Assembly (NCBI GenBank): GCA_002686055.1
Contig: NYZU01000008.1
Location: 1-64,000 of the forward strand
Origin: Oceanospirillaceae bacterium
GTDB lineage: Bacteria > Pseudomonadota > Gammaproteobacteria > Pseudomonadales > Balneatricaceae
Reading direction: 5' to 3'
Length of the DNA: 64,000 bases
The stretch's first letter is position 1, and every line of letters starts with the position of its first letter. A program made the position numbers and the translations under genes. Below the pieces are notes generated by a model that saw only the letters and a list, made by a program, of their open reading frames with translations, was not told where the DNA came from and did not search any database. This document shows, piece by piece, positions 45,961 to 55,877 of the stretch.

Positions 45961-47475
45961 TTAGACTTTTGGATATCGATTGTTAGATTCGACAATATTT
46001 AAATCCATATGATTACGCATAAAGCGATCGCGACCATTCACTGGTGGCTCAAAGTCCCACGGGGTAAAGTGGCCTTTACGATTTGCTCTGTCTACTAAGG
46101 TTCGACATCGCTGACTATGCATTACTTCTTGCTTAAAAGTAGTCAAATCCCAACGTTGGTGCATTTCCTCTGTAAAACTATCAACTAAATTTTTGTACTC
46201 AGGAGCAGAGGCTAAATTAGTTAATTCATTTGGATCCTCTACTAAATTAAATAATTGCACTGGATCCGAAACCGAATAATTAAACTTGTAATCACCCTTG
46301 CGGATCATCACCATAGGCTCAATAGAACCCTCGGCACAATACTCTGAATAAGCGCTGCGCTGCTCATCTTCATGGCCTCTAACTAGTTCAATAAAGCTTT
46401 TACCATCAATGTCACAAACCAATTGATTTAGATCTCCTTGCGCCAGCTCAATAAGACTAGGAAGCACATCACAGTTACTAACTGGGGTATTAACCTCACG
46501 GGGAGAAAAGGTGTTGGGAGAATATAGCACCAGCGGTATACGACTTGAATATTCAAAGAATGACATCTTATACCAAAGGCCACGCTCACCAATCATATCG
46601 CCATGATCAGAGCAGAAAAGCACATGGGTATTTTGATCAAATTCACATTCTTCTAATACCTGTAATATTTCACCCAGTTTGTCATCTAAATAACTAATAT
46701 TAGCAAAATAGGCGTGTCGGGCATTACGAATATGTTCTTCATTAACCTCAAAGCGCCTAAAGTCATTAGCATCATAAAGTCTCTGTGAATGAGGATCCTG
46801 ATCTTTATAATCAATAAAAGGAACTTTAGGCATGGGAATTTCACCATGGTCATATAAATCCCAATATTTCTGCCGAGCTAAATATGGGTCGTGTGGGTGG
46901 GTAAAACTAACAGTTAAACAAAAAGGTCGTGTATCAATGCGTCGAGCATACTGATAAAGCTTGAGTTTAGCGTTATAAGTAACTTCATCATCAAACTCCA
47001 ATTGATTAGAAATCTCGGCAATACCAGCTTCGGTTACTGAACTCAGATTGTGATACCACCAGTCAACACGCTCGAGTGGATTCTCCCAATTTGGTGTCCA
47101 ACCAAAGTCAGCCGGATATATATCTGTGGTTAAGCGTTCTTCAAAGCCATGGAGTTGATCAGCACCCACAAAGTGCATTTTTCCCGACAATGCGGTTTGA
47201 TAGCCCATATCCCGAAGATAATGGGCAAAGCTGGGGGTGGTAGATTTAAACTCGGCAGCGTTATCATAAATACCACTGCGTGAAGGCAACATGCCCGTCA
47301 TAAAACTGCCACGTGAAGGTGTACATAAAGGACTAGGAGTATAACAGTTATTAAATTTTATGCCCTTAGCCAATAATTTGCGCATATTAGGTATATGCAG
47401 AAAGTCAATCATATCTGGATCCAGCATTGGACCATTCATTTGATCAACCATGACAATAAGAAAGTTTGGTTGCAT
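45961..47475 (-). CDS. betC: Choline-sulfatase (BetC-like)
   Basis: This is a type I sulfatase of 504 residues closely resembling rhizobial BetC, which cleaves choline-O-sulfate to choline and sulfate. The formylglycine site is C51 in SPLCTPSRGSF, followed by LPSRSGIYDNAAEF. Metal and substrate regions include VSFTHPHDPY and FCSDHGDMIGERGLW. ALSGKMHFVGADQLHGFEERL and TTDIYPADFGWTP are BetC-like stretches. It has no signal peptide and is likely cytoplasmic. The ATG is preceded by a run of eight G, an unusual ribosome-binding region. The betaine methyltransferase and MttB-like genes are two to three kilobases away, so osmolyte catabolism fits. Confidence 0.87.
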   Translation of the reverse strand: MQPNFLIVMVDQMNGPMLDPDMIDFLHIPNMRKLLAKGIKFNNCYTPSPLCTPSRGSFMTGMLPSRSGIYDNAAEFKSTTPSFAHYLRDMGYQTALSGKMHFVGADQLHGFEERLTTDIYPADFGWTPNWENPLERVDWWYHNLSSVTEAGIAEISNQLEFDDEVTYNAKLKLYQYARRIDTRPFCLTVSFTHPHDPYLARQKYWDLYDHGEIPMPKVPFIDYKDQDPHSQRLYDANDFRRFEVNEEHIRNARHAYFANISYLDDKLGEILQVLEECEFDQNTHVLFCSDHGDMIGERGLWYKMSFFEYSSRIPLVLYSPNTFSPREVNTPVSNCDVLPSLIELAQGDLNQLVCDIDGKSFIELVRGHEDEQRSAYSEYCAEGSIEPMVMIRKGDYKFNYSVSDPVQLFNLVEDPNELTNLASAPEYKNLVDSFTEEMHQRWDLTTFKQEVMHSQRCRTLVDRANRKGHFTPWDFEPPVNGRDRFMRNHMDLNIVESNNRYPKV

Positions 47476-47676
47476 TTACCAACCCCCCCCATATTAATTA
47501 TGTTATTTTTATTTATTAATCAATATTTAACTGCTTGTTAGGCCTTAATTTAACTGTGTGGGAAAGTAGCACAGGAAGTTAGAAAAAGACAACGAAAATA
47601 AATGCTTATTGATGAAAAAAACAGGAAGAATTTGATTTGGGGATAACATCTTTTTCAATGCCCAAAAGAACACTGC

Positions 47677-47700
47677 AGGGCAGCCATTACAGACTGCCCT
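47677..47700 (-). terminator. Possible terminator after GH3 gene
   Basis: There is a 7-bp GC-rich stem AGGGCAG/CTGCCCT with a 10-base loop just after the GH3 stop on the minus strand. The following sequence has only a short T-rich stretch (TTCTTTTG), so termination may be partial and betC could be co-transcribed. Confidence 0.5.
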
Positions 47701-47714
47701 TAGCAATAGATCAG

Positions 47715-50700
47715 TTACTGACTAAAACGAATATTTTGCATCTGGAATTTCACCCCTGCTTGGGTATTTGCCCAAGCTGGAAATATTTCCACCAGATTGA
47801 TCGTTTCAATAAAGAAATCACTGGTCATTTGCGCTGCAATAAGTGACATAGGTATAGAGATTTCTTGCCACTCTCCTACCAGTAACCTCTCACCATCCAA
47901 TTGTGGTACGAAGATATCACCTGTCTTACTGTCAGTATTGCCCACTTTTATTACCAGGCCAGTTTGATCATTTGCCGGCTTCTGTGAACCTAAAGACTCA
48001 ACAAATAAATCAAATACTAAAGAGCCATTATCCTTAAATTCACGCAAATTTTGCGCTGCAAAGTTTAATTTTAAATGGCCTTTGTAACTTTCAGGGCTAT
48101 CATCATTATAAGCAGCAAAAACCTTACCTTGATCATTAATAGACGCTATTAGGTGACTATCACCATGCGGAATACCACCCCAATCGGCCGTGTTATATTG
48201 CTCACCAATATCTATCTTGGCATCAAAATCGCTAACAATATTGTAACTACTTCCCGTTAACGCCGGCGGTGACTTACCACGCATATCGACACAGGTTACG
48301 GCATCATTAGGTATGCCATTAGGTTGCGGCACCATGCGTACAGCACCTAAGTTAAATTCAACTGCATCTGTGGTGAAAAACAAGAAAGGCGTATTCATCA
48401 TTTGATAAACCATACCTGTTTCCACTAAACATGCTAAGGGTACCTTTATTGTTTTCCAGTCATCACCGGGAGCGGGTAAAACTCTATTTATCTTTACTTC
48501 ACCGCGGCATGGATAGACACAGTGCACAGACAAGACCAAGCTTTCTGGTGCCTTGGATAACATTTTAATATCAAACTCCAAGGTACTGTCTGCATTTACA
48601 TAACGGTTAAAGTCACCACCCACACTATCCGCAGTTTGCATATAAATTTGGGCTGCACTATTGCCAGCATAGCTACCCGTATTGCCAGCAAACTTTACGT
48701 TTACAGCAGATTGCTGCATACCTTGATAATCTATTCCCTTGGTGGTTACAGAACCAATTGTTGTCGTGCCTTTACCAACTGGCACGCCAGCCCAACCATT
48801 AATACTGCCTGATATTCTGGCTACAAATTCACCTTTTGCATGTTTACCGAATATCTCTAGGGGCGACTCTGCCACGCCCGCATCAGGGGCTTGCATACCA
48901 CAACCATAGTCACGTGGATCAAGATGGATATTATCCAAATCTTGTTCAGTAGCTTGAACGCTTGCGTTTGAGCCATAAGACAAACCATAACCATAGGGGA
49001 ATAGTGGTTTATGTTCGCCATTGACATCTTGCTCAATCAGCTCACCAGTTAAGCCATCAACAGGCGTTTGATAGTCTGGAATATTGGGTGCATGACGATT
49101 AATCGTGGTTGAACATTTTTGTTTTGGCCAAGAAAAAGAAAACCGCCCGGTAAAATCTCTGCCGCCTTTAGCAAATAGTACATCAGTTATACCACCAGCC
49201 TCAGTACCTGGTAACCAAGCTGCCACAAAGGCATCAGAGTGGTTTATTTCTTCATTCACATAGAGTGGACGACCCGAATAGAAAACAGTTACCACTTTAA
49301 AGCCAGCATTCTTAAGCTTTTTAATAAGGGCTAAATCCTGAGCATAAGAAGCTTTTAACTGGGAAAATTCTAAGGTTTGGGCTTTGCTAATATCGCCAAA
49401 CATCTCTGCATAGGCATCCTCTCCAATCACCACAATAGCTGTAGTCCCTGCTGGAGCTTGATTTATATCTGTATATACATTTTCAGCACCTACTTCTGCT
49501 TGCAGAGCACCTAGCATGGTTTGTGCGCCAGGAAAGTCCTTAGCAAGCGTATTATTGTCACCCTGCCAAGTTAGTGACCAACCTCCTGTTTGCTTTTGAA
49601 TACTATTTATCGCACTACCCACCAGCAGATATGCATCATCAGTTGGTAAAGGAAGCACATTATTGTTGTTCTTTAATAGCACTAAAGATTGACTAACTGC
49701 TTCCCGCGCCAGTGCTCGGTTAACAGCACTACCTAACAACGCCGTATCACCTGCATTTTTTCGCGCCGAAGGTTTAGGTTTTTGCCAAAGATTTGCCCGC
49801 GCTTTAACACGCAAAATACGCGTTACTGCATCATCAATACGCGCCATGGGAATAATCCCACTCTTTACTTGGGCAATAACATTACGATAGAAACGCTGCC
49901 AATCAGAACGGTTGGTTACCATAAATACATCATTGCCAGCAATCACTGCTTGGGGCAGTTACTGGGTGAGCAGCCATTAATCTCACCTTGACCGTTCCAG
50001 TCCGTAACAACAACACCATCAAAGCCCATTTTGCCTTTTAACACATCATTAATAAGATATTGACTACCATGAATTTTTTGGTTGTTTAAATAAGCGCCAC
50101 CAGAGCGCATCGGGTCGTAATTATTTACATTCCACCAAGAATTGAAGGAACTCATAACCACTTGTGCACCCGCTTCCAAACCACCAAAGTAACCAGTAGC
50201 ATGAATATTGCGTAAATAGTCTTCGGTGTAGCGATTCTGACCATGGTCAACACCCCCCCAAGGTGCCACCATCACCAACCCAATGTTTGACATTAGAAAT
50301 AACGTTGTCTTCGCCTTTCAGTCCGTCAACGCCACCTTGTAATCCATAGACCATTTGTTTGGCATATTGATAGATGATTTCTGGATCTTCAGAATAACCT
50401 TCGTAGACTCGACCCCAGCGGTAATCGCGGGGAGAGGCAACGGTTGGTGCAAAGGTCCAGTCTAGTCCGGTTGCCACAATTTCTTGGGCAGTAGCTTTAC
50501 CAATTTCAAAAATTAAAGCAGGGTTATTAGCCGCTCCCAGACCAATATTATGAGGGAATACAGTGGCACGAAAGACATTATTATGACCATGTACGGCATC
50601 CGTCGCCCACATAAATGGAATGCGGAAACCGCGCCCCTTATATGCATCTTCCAAGGCGTCCCAATATTCATCTGATTTGGCAGCCCACGCTTCTGCAGAG

Positions 50701-51041
50701 GCATATTTATTATTATTCGGCCAAGCCCCACCACCATTTAATAACGAACCTAGCTTGTATTTCTTGGCTTCTCGAGGGGTAACATTGCGCAGATCGGGTT
50801 GGATCATCTGCCCTACTTTCTCGGCAAGGGTCATTTGGCTAAGGATATTAGCTATAAAGGTTTCTATCTCAGCATCTTTTGGCACAGCACTGGCAATTTT
50901 AGGCCAATCGGCATAGTAAGGGGCTTTGGATATAGATGTGTCGTTGTTTACTGATGGGTTATCTTGACTGCTAGCGTAGGCTAAATTTACTGCCGATACC
51001 ATGGTTGCAAACAATAACCATAATGTAGCTCTAAAATACAT
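47715..51041 (-). pseudogene. GH3 beta-glucosidase / exo-beta-glucanase, two compensating frameshifts
   Basis: One GH3 gene of about 1,100 codons is spread over three frames. Segment 1 (50247-51041) has a signal peptide (WLLFATMVSAVNLAYA) and the GH3 N-domain up to KHWVGDGGTLGG. Segment 2 (about 49943-50250) continues GVDHGQNRY through GFDGVVVTDWNGQG, which holds the nucleophile Asp. Segment 3 (47715-49946) has the GH3 C-domain and about 400 residues that look like two galactose-binding (ExoP-like) modules. The first break is at a run of seven G (six would restore frame), the second at CCCC (five would). Either the gene is inactive or these are homopolymer sequencing errors, in which case it is an intact exported beta-glucan enzyme. 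Confidence 0.85.
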
Positions 51042-51559
51042 AATTGTTCCGTTGTTTATTTTGATTTGTTGGGTGATGCTTGAGCAAAGAAAAAAGGTTT
51101 GTAGCTTATAAAGCTCATCTATCTAAAAATAATTTATTTGCCCTTTGAAGTACTGTTAAATGGGCTACTAGATAGGCTATGAAAAAATAACATAGATACT
51201 TAACTTTTTACACATACCTAGGATCAATTTGACTGCTTCGGTCGGCAAAAAATACATTGTTGGCAGTTTTTGATATTTTCACCAATGATTCGTTAAAATC
51301 ATCAACAAATAAGCTCACTAGCTATTGATTTCATTAGATGCCTCTATATACTTGCCAGCGACTGATAAAGGTCTTCTCATCCTTGTATAGCCAGTAAACA
51401 ATACTGTTAACACGAAGTAAATATTTGTAGCACTAGTTAAATTTACCAAGGGCAAAGACAAAAATGCCCTTTAGCACTGTTCATAAGGCATAATAACGGC
51501 AAAGTTAATGCTTTATATAACGTTTTTGTATTGCATTTAAGTAATCTCAGGAGTCTATT
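51042..51559. other. Divergent intergenic region GH3 / flavin reductase
   Basis: This is 518 AT-rich bases with no convincing ORF. It holds an inverted repeat AAGGGCA/TGCCCTT (51448-51471, 10-base loop) and a possible plus-strand promoter TTGACT, 18 bases, TACATT (51229-51258). Neither is strong. No RNA gene was recognised. Confidence 0.55.
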
Positions 51560-52045
51560 TTGAGCCACAATATTGACGGCAAGGCATTCCGTAATGCACT
51601 AGGATCTTTTGCAACTGGTGTCACTGTCATTACTTGTTTAGATACCGATGGCAAGCCCGTCGGCGCAACAGTTAGTAGTTTTAATTCCGTATCCTTAGAT
51701 CCGCCCTTAATTCTTTGGAGTATTAACAAAACTGCCAATAGTGCCGATGCTTTTATCAATGCCAAAGAATTTGTCGTCAATGTACTGTCCTCAAGTCAGG
51801 TTGCTTTATCTAATCAATTTGCTCGCAGCAACGAAGATAAGTTTGTGGGTGTAGACACTGAAAATGGGATTGGCCAAGTACCTATGTTAGTGGGTGCCGT
51901 CACTCATCTTCAATGCCAGACGTGGGCGTCTTACGATGGTGGTGACCACCAAATTATTGTTGGTGAAGTGGTGGCCATGGATACCAATGATGATGAAGGT
52001 TTGGTTTTCTATCGGGGTGATTATGCCAAACCTGAAAGACTTTAA
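51560..52045 (+). CDS. Flavin reductase family protein (FMN-binding)
   Basis: This is a 161-residue flavin-reductase-like protein. It has the FMN-binding segment GSFATGVTVITCLDTDGKPVGATVSSFNSVSLDPPLILWSI, then KEFVVNVLSSSQVALSNQFA and HQIIVGEVVAM. It would reduce flavin with NAD(P)H, often for a partner monooxygenase, none of which is adjacent. The start is TTG (51560) with AGGAG six bases upstream. No ATG fits the family start, so this is a genuine alternative start codon. A good terminator follows about 75 bases later. Confidence 0.88.
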   Translation: MSHNIDGKAFRNALGSFATGVTVITCLDTDGKPVGATVSSFNSVSLDPPLILWSINKTANSADAFINAKEFVVNVLSSSQVALSNQFARSNEDKFVGVDTENGIGQVPMLVGAVTHLQCQTWASYDGGDHQIIVGEVVAMDTNDDEGLVFYRGDYAKPERL

Positions 52046-52118
52046 ATGACTGTCTTTAAATAATCAGGCTGACAAGCTGTATAGCTTGTAATTTAAGTAC
52101 CAAGAAGCCAATTTAAAT

Positions 52119-52141
52119 AGTCGGGTTTAACCCGACTTTTT
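52119..52141 (+). terminator. Rho-independent terminator after flavin reductase
   Basis: AGTCGGGTT/AACCCGACT forms a 9-bp stem with almost no loop (an internal TTAA turn) followed by TTTTTATT on the plus strand. Confidence 0.88.
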
Positions 52142-52285
52142 ATTGCTTGTAGGAAAATAAATTATCTAAAACAATCTAAAATCAACACCATATATTCCAT
52201 TTAATTATATCCTTATAATTAATTTGATTTATGTATAAGAGATTCATATAATATCTCCATAAGCGGTCTGTTTATGGAGCTAATA

Positions 52286-53155
52286 ATGCAAAAAGCCAAG
52301 ATCACCAAATTTTTTGATTCAGAGACCTCTACCCTGAGTTATCTTATTACTGATCCAAATACCAAACAGTGCGCCATAATCGACTCTGTACTGAATTATT
52401 TTCCTAATTCGGGAGAATTAGCCACCACCCTTGCTGATAATATTATTGCCATCATCAAAGACCAAGGCCTAACCTTGCAGTGGCTACTTGAAACTCATGT
52501 CCATGCTGATCACTTATCAGCAGCGCCCTATTTGAAGCAGCAGCTAGGTGGCCAAATTGCTATTGGAGCCAATATTAAAACCGTCCAAAACAAATTTGGT
52601 AGCTTGTTTAATGCCGGAAGTGATTTTGCTATGGACGGTAGTCAGTTTGATAGGCTATTAAAAGACCAAGACGTGCTGCAACTGGGCGATATAGAGATTC
52701 TTGCAATAAGTACCCCAGGCCATACCCCTGCCTGTATGAGCTTTTTAATTGACGACGCGTGCTTTGTTGGTGACACCTTATTTATGCCTGATTATGGCAC
52801 CGCAAGATGTGACTTTCCCGGTGGTGATGCAGCCACCCTATGGGACTCTATGCAACGAATTCTCAGCTTACCGGATCAGACGCGATTATTTATGTGTCAT
52901 GATTACCCTCTTGCAGGCAATGAACACCAGTGGCAAACCACTGTTGCTGAATCCAAAGCCAAAAATATTCATATTGCGGGTAAAAGTCGTGACGAATATA
53001 TTGCCATGCGCACAGCTAGAGATGCTCAGTTACAGGTACCAAAACTGTTAATTCCTTCAGTGCAAGTAAATATGCGCGCTGGCCATTTGCCACCAGCAGA
53101 AGATAATGGTGTGCACTATCTTAAAATCCCTATCAATACATTGACCTCTACCTAA
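52286..53155 (+). CDS. MBL-fold hydrolase, persulfide dioxygenase-like (Blh type)
   Basis: This is a metallo-beta-lactamase-fold protein of 289 residues. It has the metal-binding THVHADHLSAAPYLK (HxHxDH), STPGHTPACMSF, VGDTLFMPDYGTARCDFPGGDAATLW and CHDY. This is the pattern of ETHE1/Blh persulfide dioxygenases, which oxidise glutathione persulfide to sulfite. ATG 52286 (MQKAKITKFF) with GGAG six bases upstream is preferred over the ATG at 52274. A SulP transporter starts five bases after the stop, so the pair probably handles sulfide or sulfite. No rhodanese or BigR-type regulator is adjacent. Confidence 0.87.
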   Translation: MQKAKITKFFDSETSTLSYLITDPNTKQCAIIDSVLNYFPNSGELATTLADNIIAIIKDQGLTLQWLLETHVHADHLSAAPYLKQQLGGQIAIGANIKTVQNKFGSLFNAGSDFAMDGSQFDRLLKDQDVLQLGDIEILAISTPGHTPACMSFLIDDACFVGDTLFMPDYGTARCDFPGGDAATLWDSMQRILSLPDQTRLFMCHDYPLAGNEHQWQTTVAESKAKNIHIAGKSRDEYIAMRTARDAQLQVPKLLIPSVQVNMRAGHLPPAEDNGVHYLKIPINTLTST

Positions 53156-53160
53156 ACTAC

Positions 53161-54921
53161 ATGCCTAATCTTTTTAAGCGAATTTGGCGCGCCTGGCCCG
53201 CCCATATTTGGCTAGCGAACTATAACAGAAAGAGCTTTAATGCCGATTTGCTGGCTGGCTTAGTCGTAACTATGATGTTAATCCCCCAAGGGCTAGCCTA
53301 TGCCATGCTCGCTGGCTTACCCCCTGTTACGGGTCTTTATGCCAGTATTTTGCCATTATTTGCTTATGCCCTATTTGCATCAAGCCGGACTTTAGCTGTG
53401 GGGCCGGTTGCCATTATTTCATTATTATCCGCTAATGCCGTTGCCATAGCCCATCAGAAAACCAATATAGATGTGATTAGTCTCTCCGTGACATTAGCCA
53501 TGCTGTCAGGTCTACTCATGCTGATTATGGGCATACTTAAATTGGGCTTTATAGCCAATTTATTATCAAGACCAGTGTCAATAGGGTTTATTACAGGTGC
53601 TAGTATTGTCATTGCTTTGGGCCAATTAAAGCATATTCTTGGTATTAATATTAATGGTCATAACTTGCCTCAACTAGGCCAAAGCATCATTGTCAATATA
53701 AGCACCCTTGATAACATGACTAGTCTAGTTGGTTTGGCCACTGTCAGCTTTTTATTTTGGAGTCGACATTATTTAAAGAATTTAATGCGTGCTTTTTGCT
53801 CCATTAATTTCGCTTATGCCATCAGTAAAATGGCACCCATTTTGGCTGCCTGTGTGGCCACTTTTGTGGTTAGTTATTGGCAACTTAATACAGCTGGGGT
53901 AAAAGTAATTGGCGAAATAGCCGTTGGTTTACCCAGCTTACAATGGCCAAACCTAGCCCAGGATGTCATTTTAGCCTTGCTACCCGCGGCCATCATTATT
54001 AGCTTAATTGGCTATGTTGAGTCTATTTCTGTGGCCCAAACACTAGCTAATAAACGCCGTCAGCAAATTAACCCTAATCATGAACTACTTGGCTTAGGTG
54101 CGGCTAATGCAGCGGCATCTATATCGGGTGGTTTTGCGGTAACTGGTGGCTTGTCTCGCTCAATAGTCAATTTTGATGCCGGTGCTGTAACACCGATGGC
54201 TGGCATATTCAGTGCCCTAGGCATTGCTTTAGCCAGTTTATTTTTAACACCCCTATTTGCCTTACTGCCCAAAGCAGTATTGGGAGCTACTATTTTTATT
54301 GCTGTTCTGAGCCTTATGGATATACATGAATTTCGCTTTACTTGGCGCTATTCGAAACAGGATTTTATGGCCATGCTAATTACTCTTAGCAGCGTTTTAT
54401 TCGTCGGTGTTGAAGCAGGTGTAATAGCTGGTGTGATGGCCAGTGTGGCTCTACTTTTATGGCGCACCAGTCGCCCACATACAGCCATTGTAGGTCCTAT
54501 TCCTGGCACCGAGCACTTTCGTAATGTAGAACGCTATGCTGTAGAGCAATGTGATCAGTTAGTTACCTTACGCATAGACGAAAGCTTATTCTTTGGCAAT
54601 ATACGTTTTTTAGAGAATCAAATTAATCAAATCTTGGCCGCAAAAAAAGATCATTTACAACACTTGATATTAATGGCCTCAGGTATCAACCATATTGATT
54701 CGACCGCTGTAGAAAAGCTCTTAGACTTCAATCAACAGCTCAAAGGTAGAGGTATCACTTTACATATGTCTGAAGTAAAAGGCCCGGTGTTAGACCGTCT
54801 AGAAAAGACCCAATTTACCAGTCACCTAACTGGCCATGTTTTTCTCAGTCAATACCAAGCTTGGCAAACTTTAGCTGTTGATCAAAATCAAGCCACAGTG
54901 CATAGCCAATCCAGTATTTGA
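53161..54921 (+). CDS. SulP-family anion transporter with STAS domain
   Basis: This is a 586-residue SLC26/SulP transporter. It has about 10-14 membrane segments (first hallmark LLAGLVVTMMLIPQGLAYAMLAGLPPVTGLYASILP, then RTLAVGPVAIISLL) and a C-terminal STAS domain (about 445-570, LRIDESLFFGNIRFLENQI, ASGINHIDSTAVEKLLDF). It moves sulfate or other anions. Location directly after a persulfide-dioxygenase-like gene suggests export or import of sulfite/sulfate linked to sulfide oxidation. The stop is one base from the convergent ung stop. Confidence 0.9.
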   Translation: MPNLFKRIWRAWPAHIWLANYNRKSFNADLLAGLVVTMMLIPQGLAYAMLAGLPPVTGLYASILPLFAYALFASSRTLAVGPVAIISLLSANAVAIAHQKTNIDVISLSVTLAMLSGLLMLIMGILKLGFIANLLSRPVSIGFITGASIVIALGQLKHILGININGHNLPQLGQSIIVNISTLDNMTSLVGLATVSFLFWSRHYLKNLMRAFCSINFAYAISKMAPILAACVATFVVSYWQLNTAGVKVIGEIAVGLPSLQWPNLAQDVILALLPAAIIISLIGYVESISVAQTLANKRRQQINPNHELLGLGAANAAASISGGFAVTGGLSRSIVNFDAGAVTPMAGIFSALGIALASLFLTPLFALLPKAVLGATIFIAVLSLMDIHEFRFTWRYSKQDFMAMLITLSSVLFVGVEAGVIAGVMASVALLLWRTSRPHTAIVGPIPGTEHFRNVERYAVEQCDQLVTLRIDESLFFGNIRFLENQINQILAAKKDHLQHLILMASGINHIDSTAVEKLLDFNQQLKGRGITLHMSEVKGPVLDRLEKTQFTSHLTGHVFLSQYQAWQTLAVDQNQATVHSQSSI

Positions 54922-54922
54922 A

Positions 54923-55612
54923 CTATATATTTGGTATTGTCCAATTAATTTCCGACTGACCTTGTTGTTGCAGATAAAGATTTGCTTGGGAAAAGTGCCC
55001 GTTACCAAGAAAACCTCGGTGAGCAGATAATGGCGAAGGATGAGGTGATTGCAAAACACAGTGCTTATCACGATCAATTATTTTACCCTTCTTTTGCGCA
55101 TAACTACCCCACAACATAAACACTATGCCCTGTCGCTGGCTGTTTAACTCCTGCACAATGCAATCGGTAAAATGCTCCCAACCCTTCCCTTGATGAGAGC
55201 CAGCATTAGCTTGCTCTACGGTAAGGGTAGCATTTAACAATAACACCCCTTGTTCGGCCCAGCTTTGCAGATAACCGTTATTGGGCATTGCCAAACCTAA
55301 ATCACGTTGCAGCTCTTTATAGATATTTAATAATGATGGTGGAATTTTTACGCCGGGTTGCACGGAAAAGCTAAGGCCATGGGCTTGCTTAGGCCCGTGG
55401 TACGGGTCCTGCCCTAAAATAACCACTTTTACCTGCTCAAAAGGAGTGGAATTTAAGGCATTAAAAATATCCTTACCCGGTGGAAAAATAACTTTGCCCT
55501 GCTGTTTTTCCTGTTGCAAAAATGACTTAAGATCTTGCATATAGGGTTGCTTAAACTCGTTCTCTAAACGACTTAACCAAGTGGGATGAAGTTGAATACT
55601 GGTGCTGTTCAT
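54923..55612 (-). CDS. ung: Uracil-DNA glycosylase
   Basis: Ung removes uracil from DNA. It is a family 1 enzyme of 229 residues with the catalytic [18 protein letters not shown] (Asp in the water-activating motif) and the uracil-binding [11 protein letters not shown] motif near residue 190, plus [11 protein letters not shown] single gene, convergent with the SulP gene. Confidence 0.97.
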   Translation of the reverse strand: MNSTSIQLHPTWLSRLENEFKQPYMQDLKSFLQQEKQQGKVIFPPGKDIFNALNSTPFEQVKVVILGQDPYHGPKQAHGLSFSVQPGVKIPPSLLNIYKELQRDLGLAMPNNGYLQSWAEQGVLLLNATLTVEQANAGSHQGKGWEHFTDCIVQELNSQRQGIVFMLWGSYAQKKGKIIDRDKHCVLQSPHPSPLSAHRGFLGNGHFSQANLYLQQQGQSEINWTIPNI

Positions 55613-55877
55613 TTGCGTTTATCTATTATCTATGTTCGTTTCAGTATGATGAATAATCAACCATATAGTCAGTTAGTTTTATTATAGCCAATAACGAAGA
55701 TTATAAGGACACAATAATATCACCTTAAACAAGCCGATAGTTTGGTGGCCATTGTTGTTTCGATTAACAGTAAAGACGATAATTTACTTAAGTCTATATT
55801 TAGATTGGATTATATTGAAAAATAGCTATACTCGATCAATCTAGAATAGTTAACCAACCTGTGAGTGATCAGCACTG

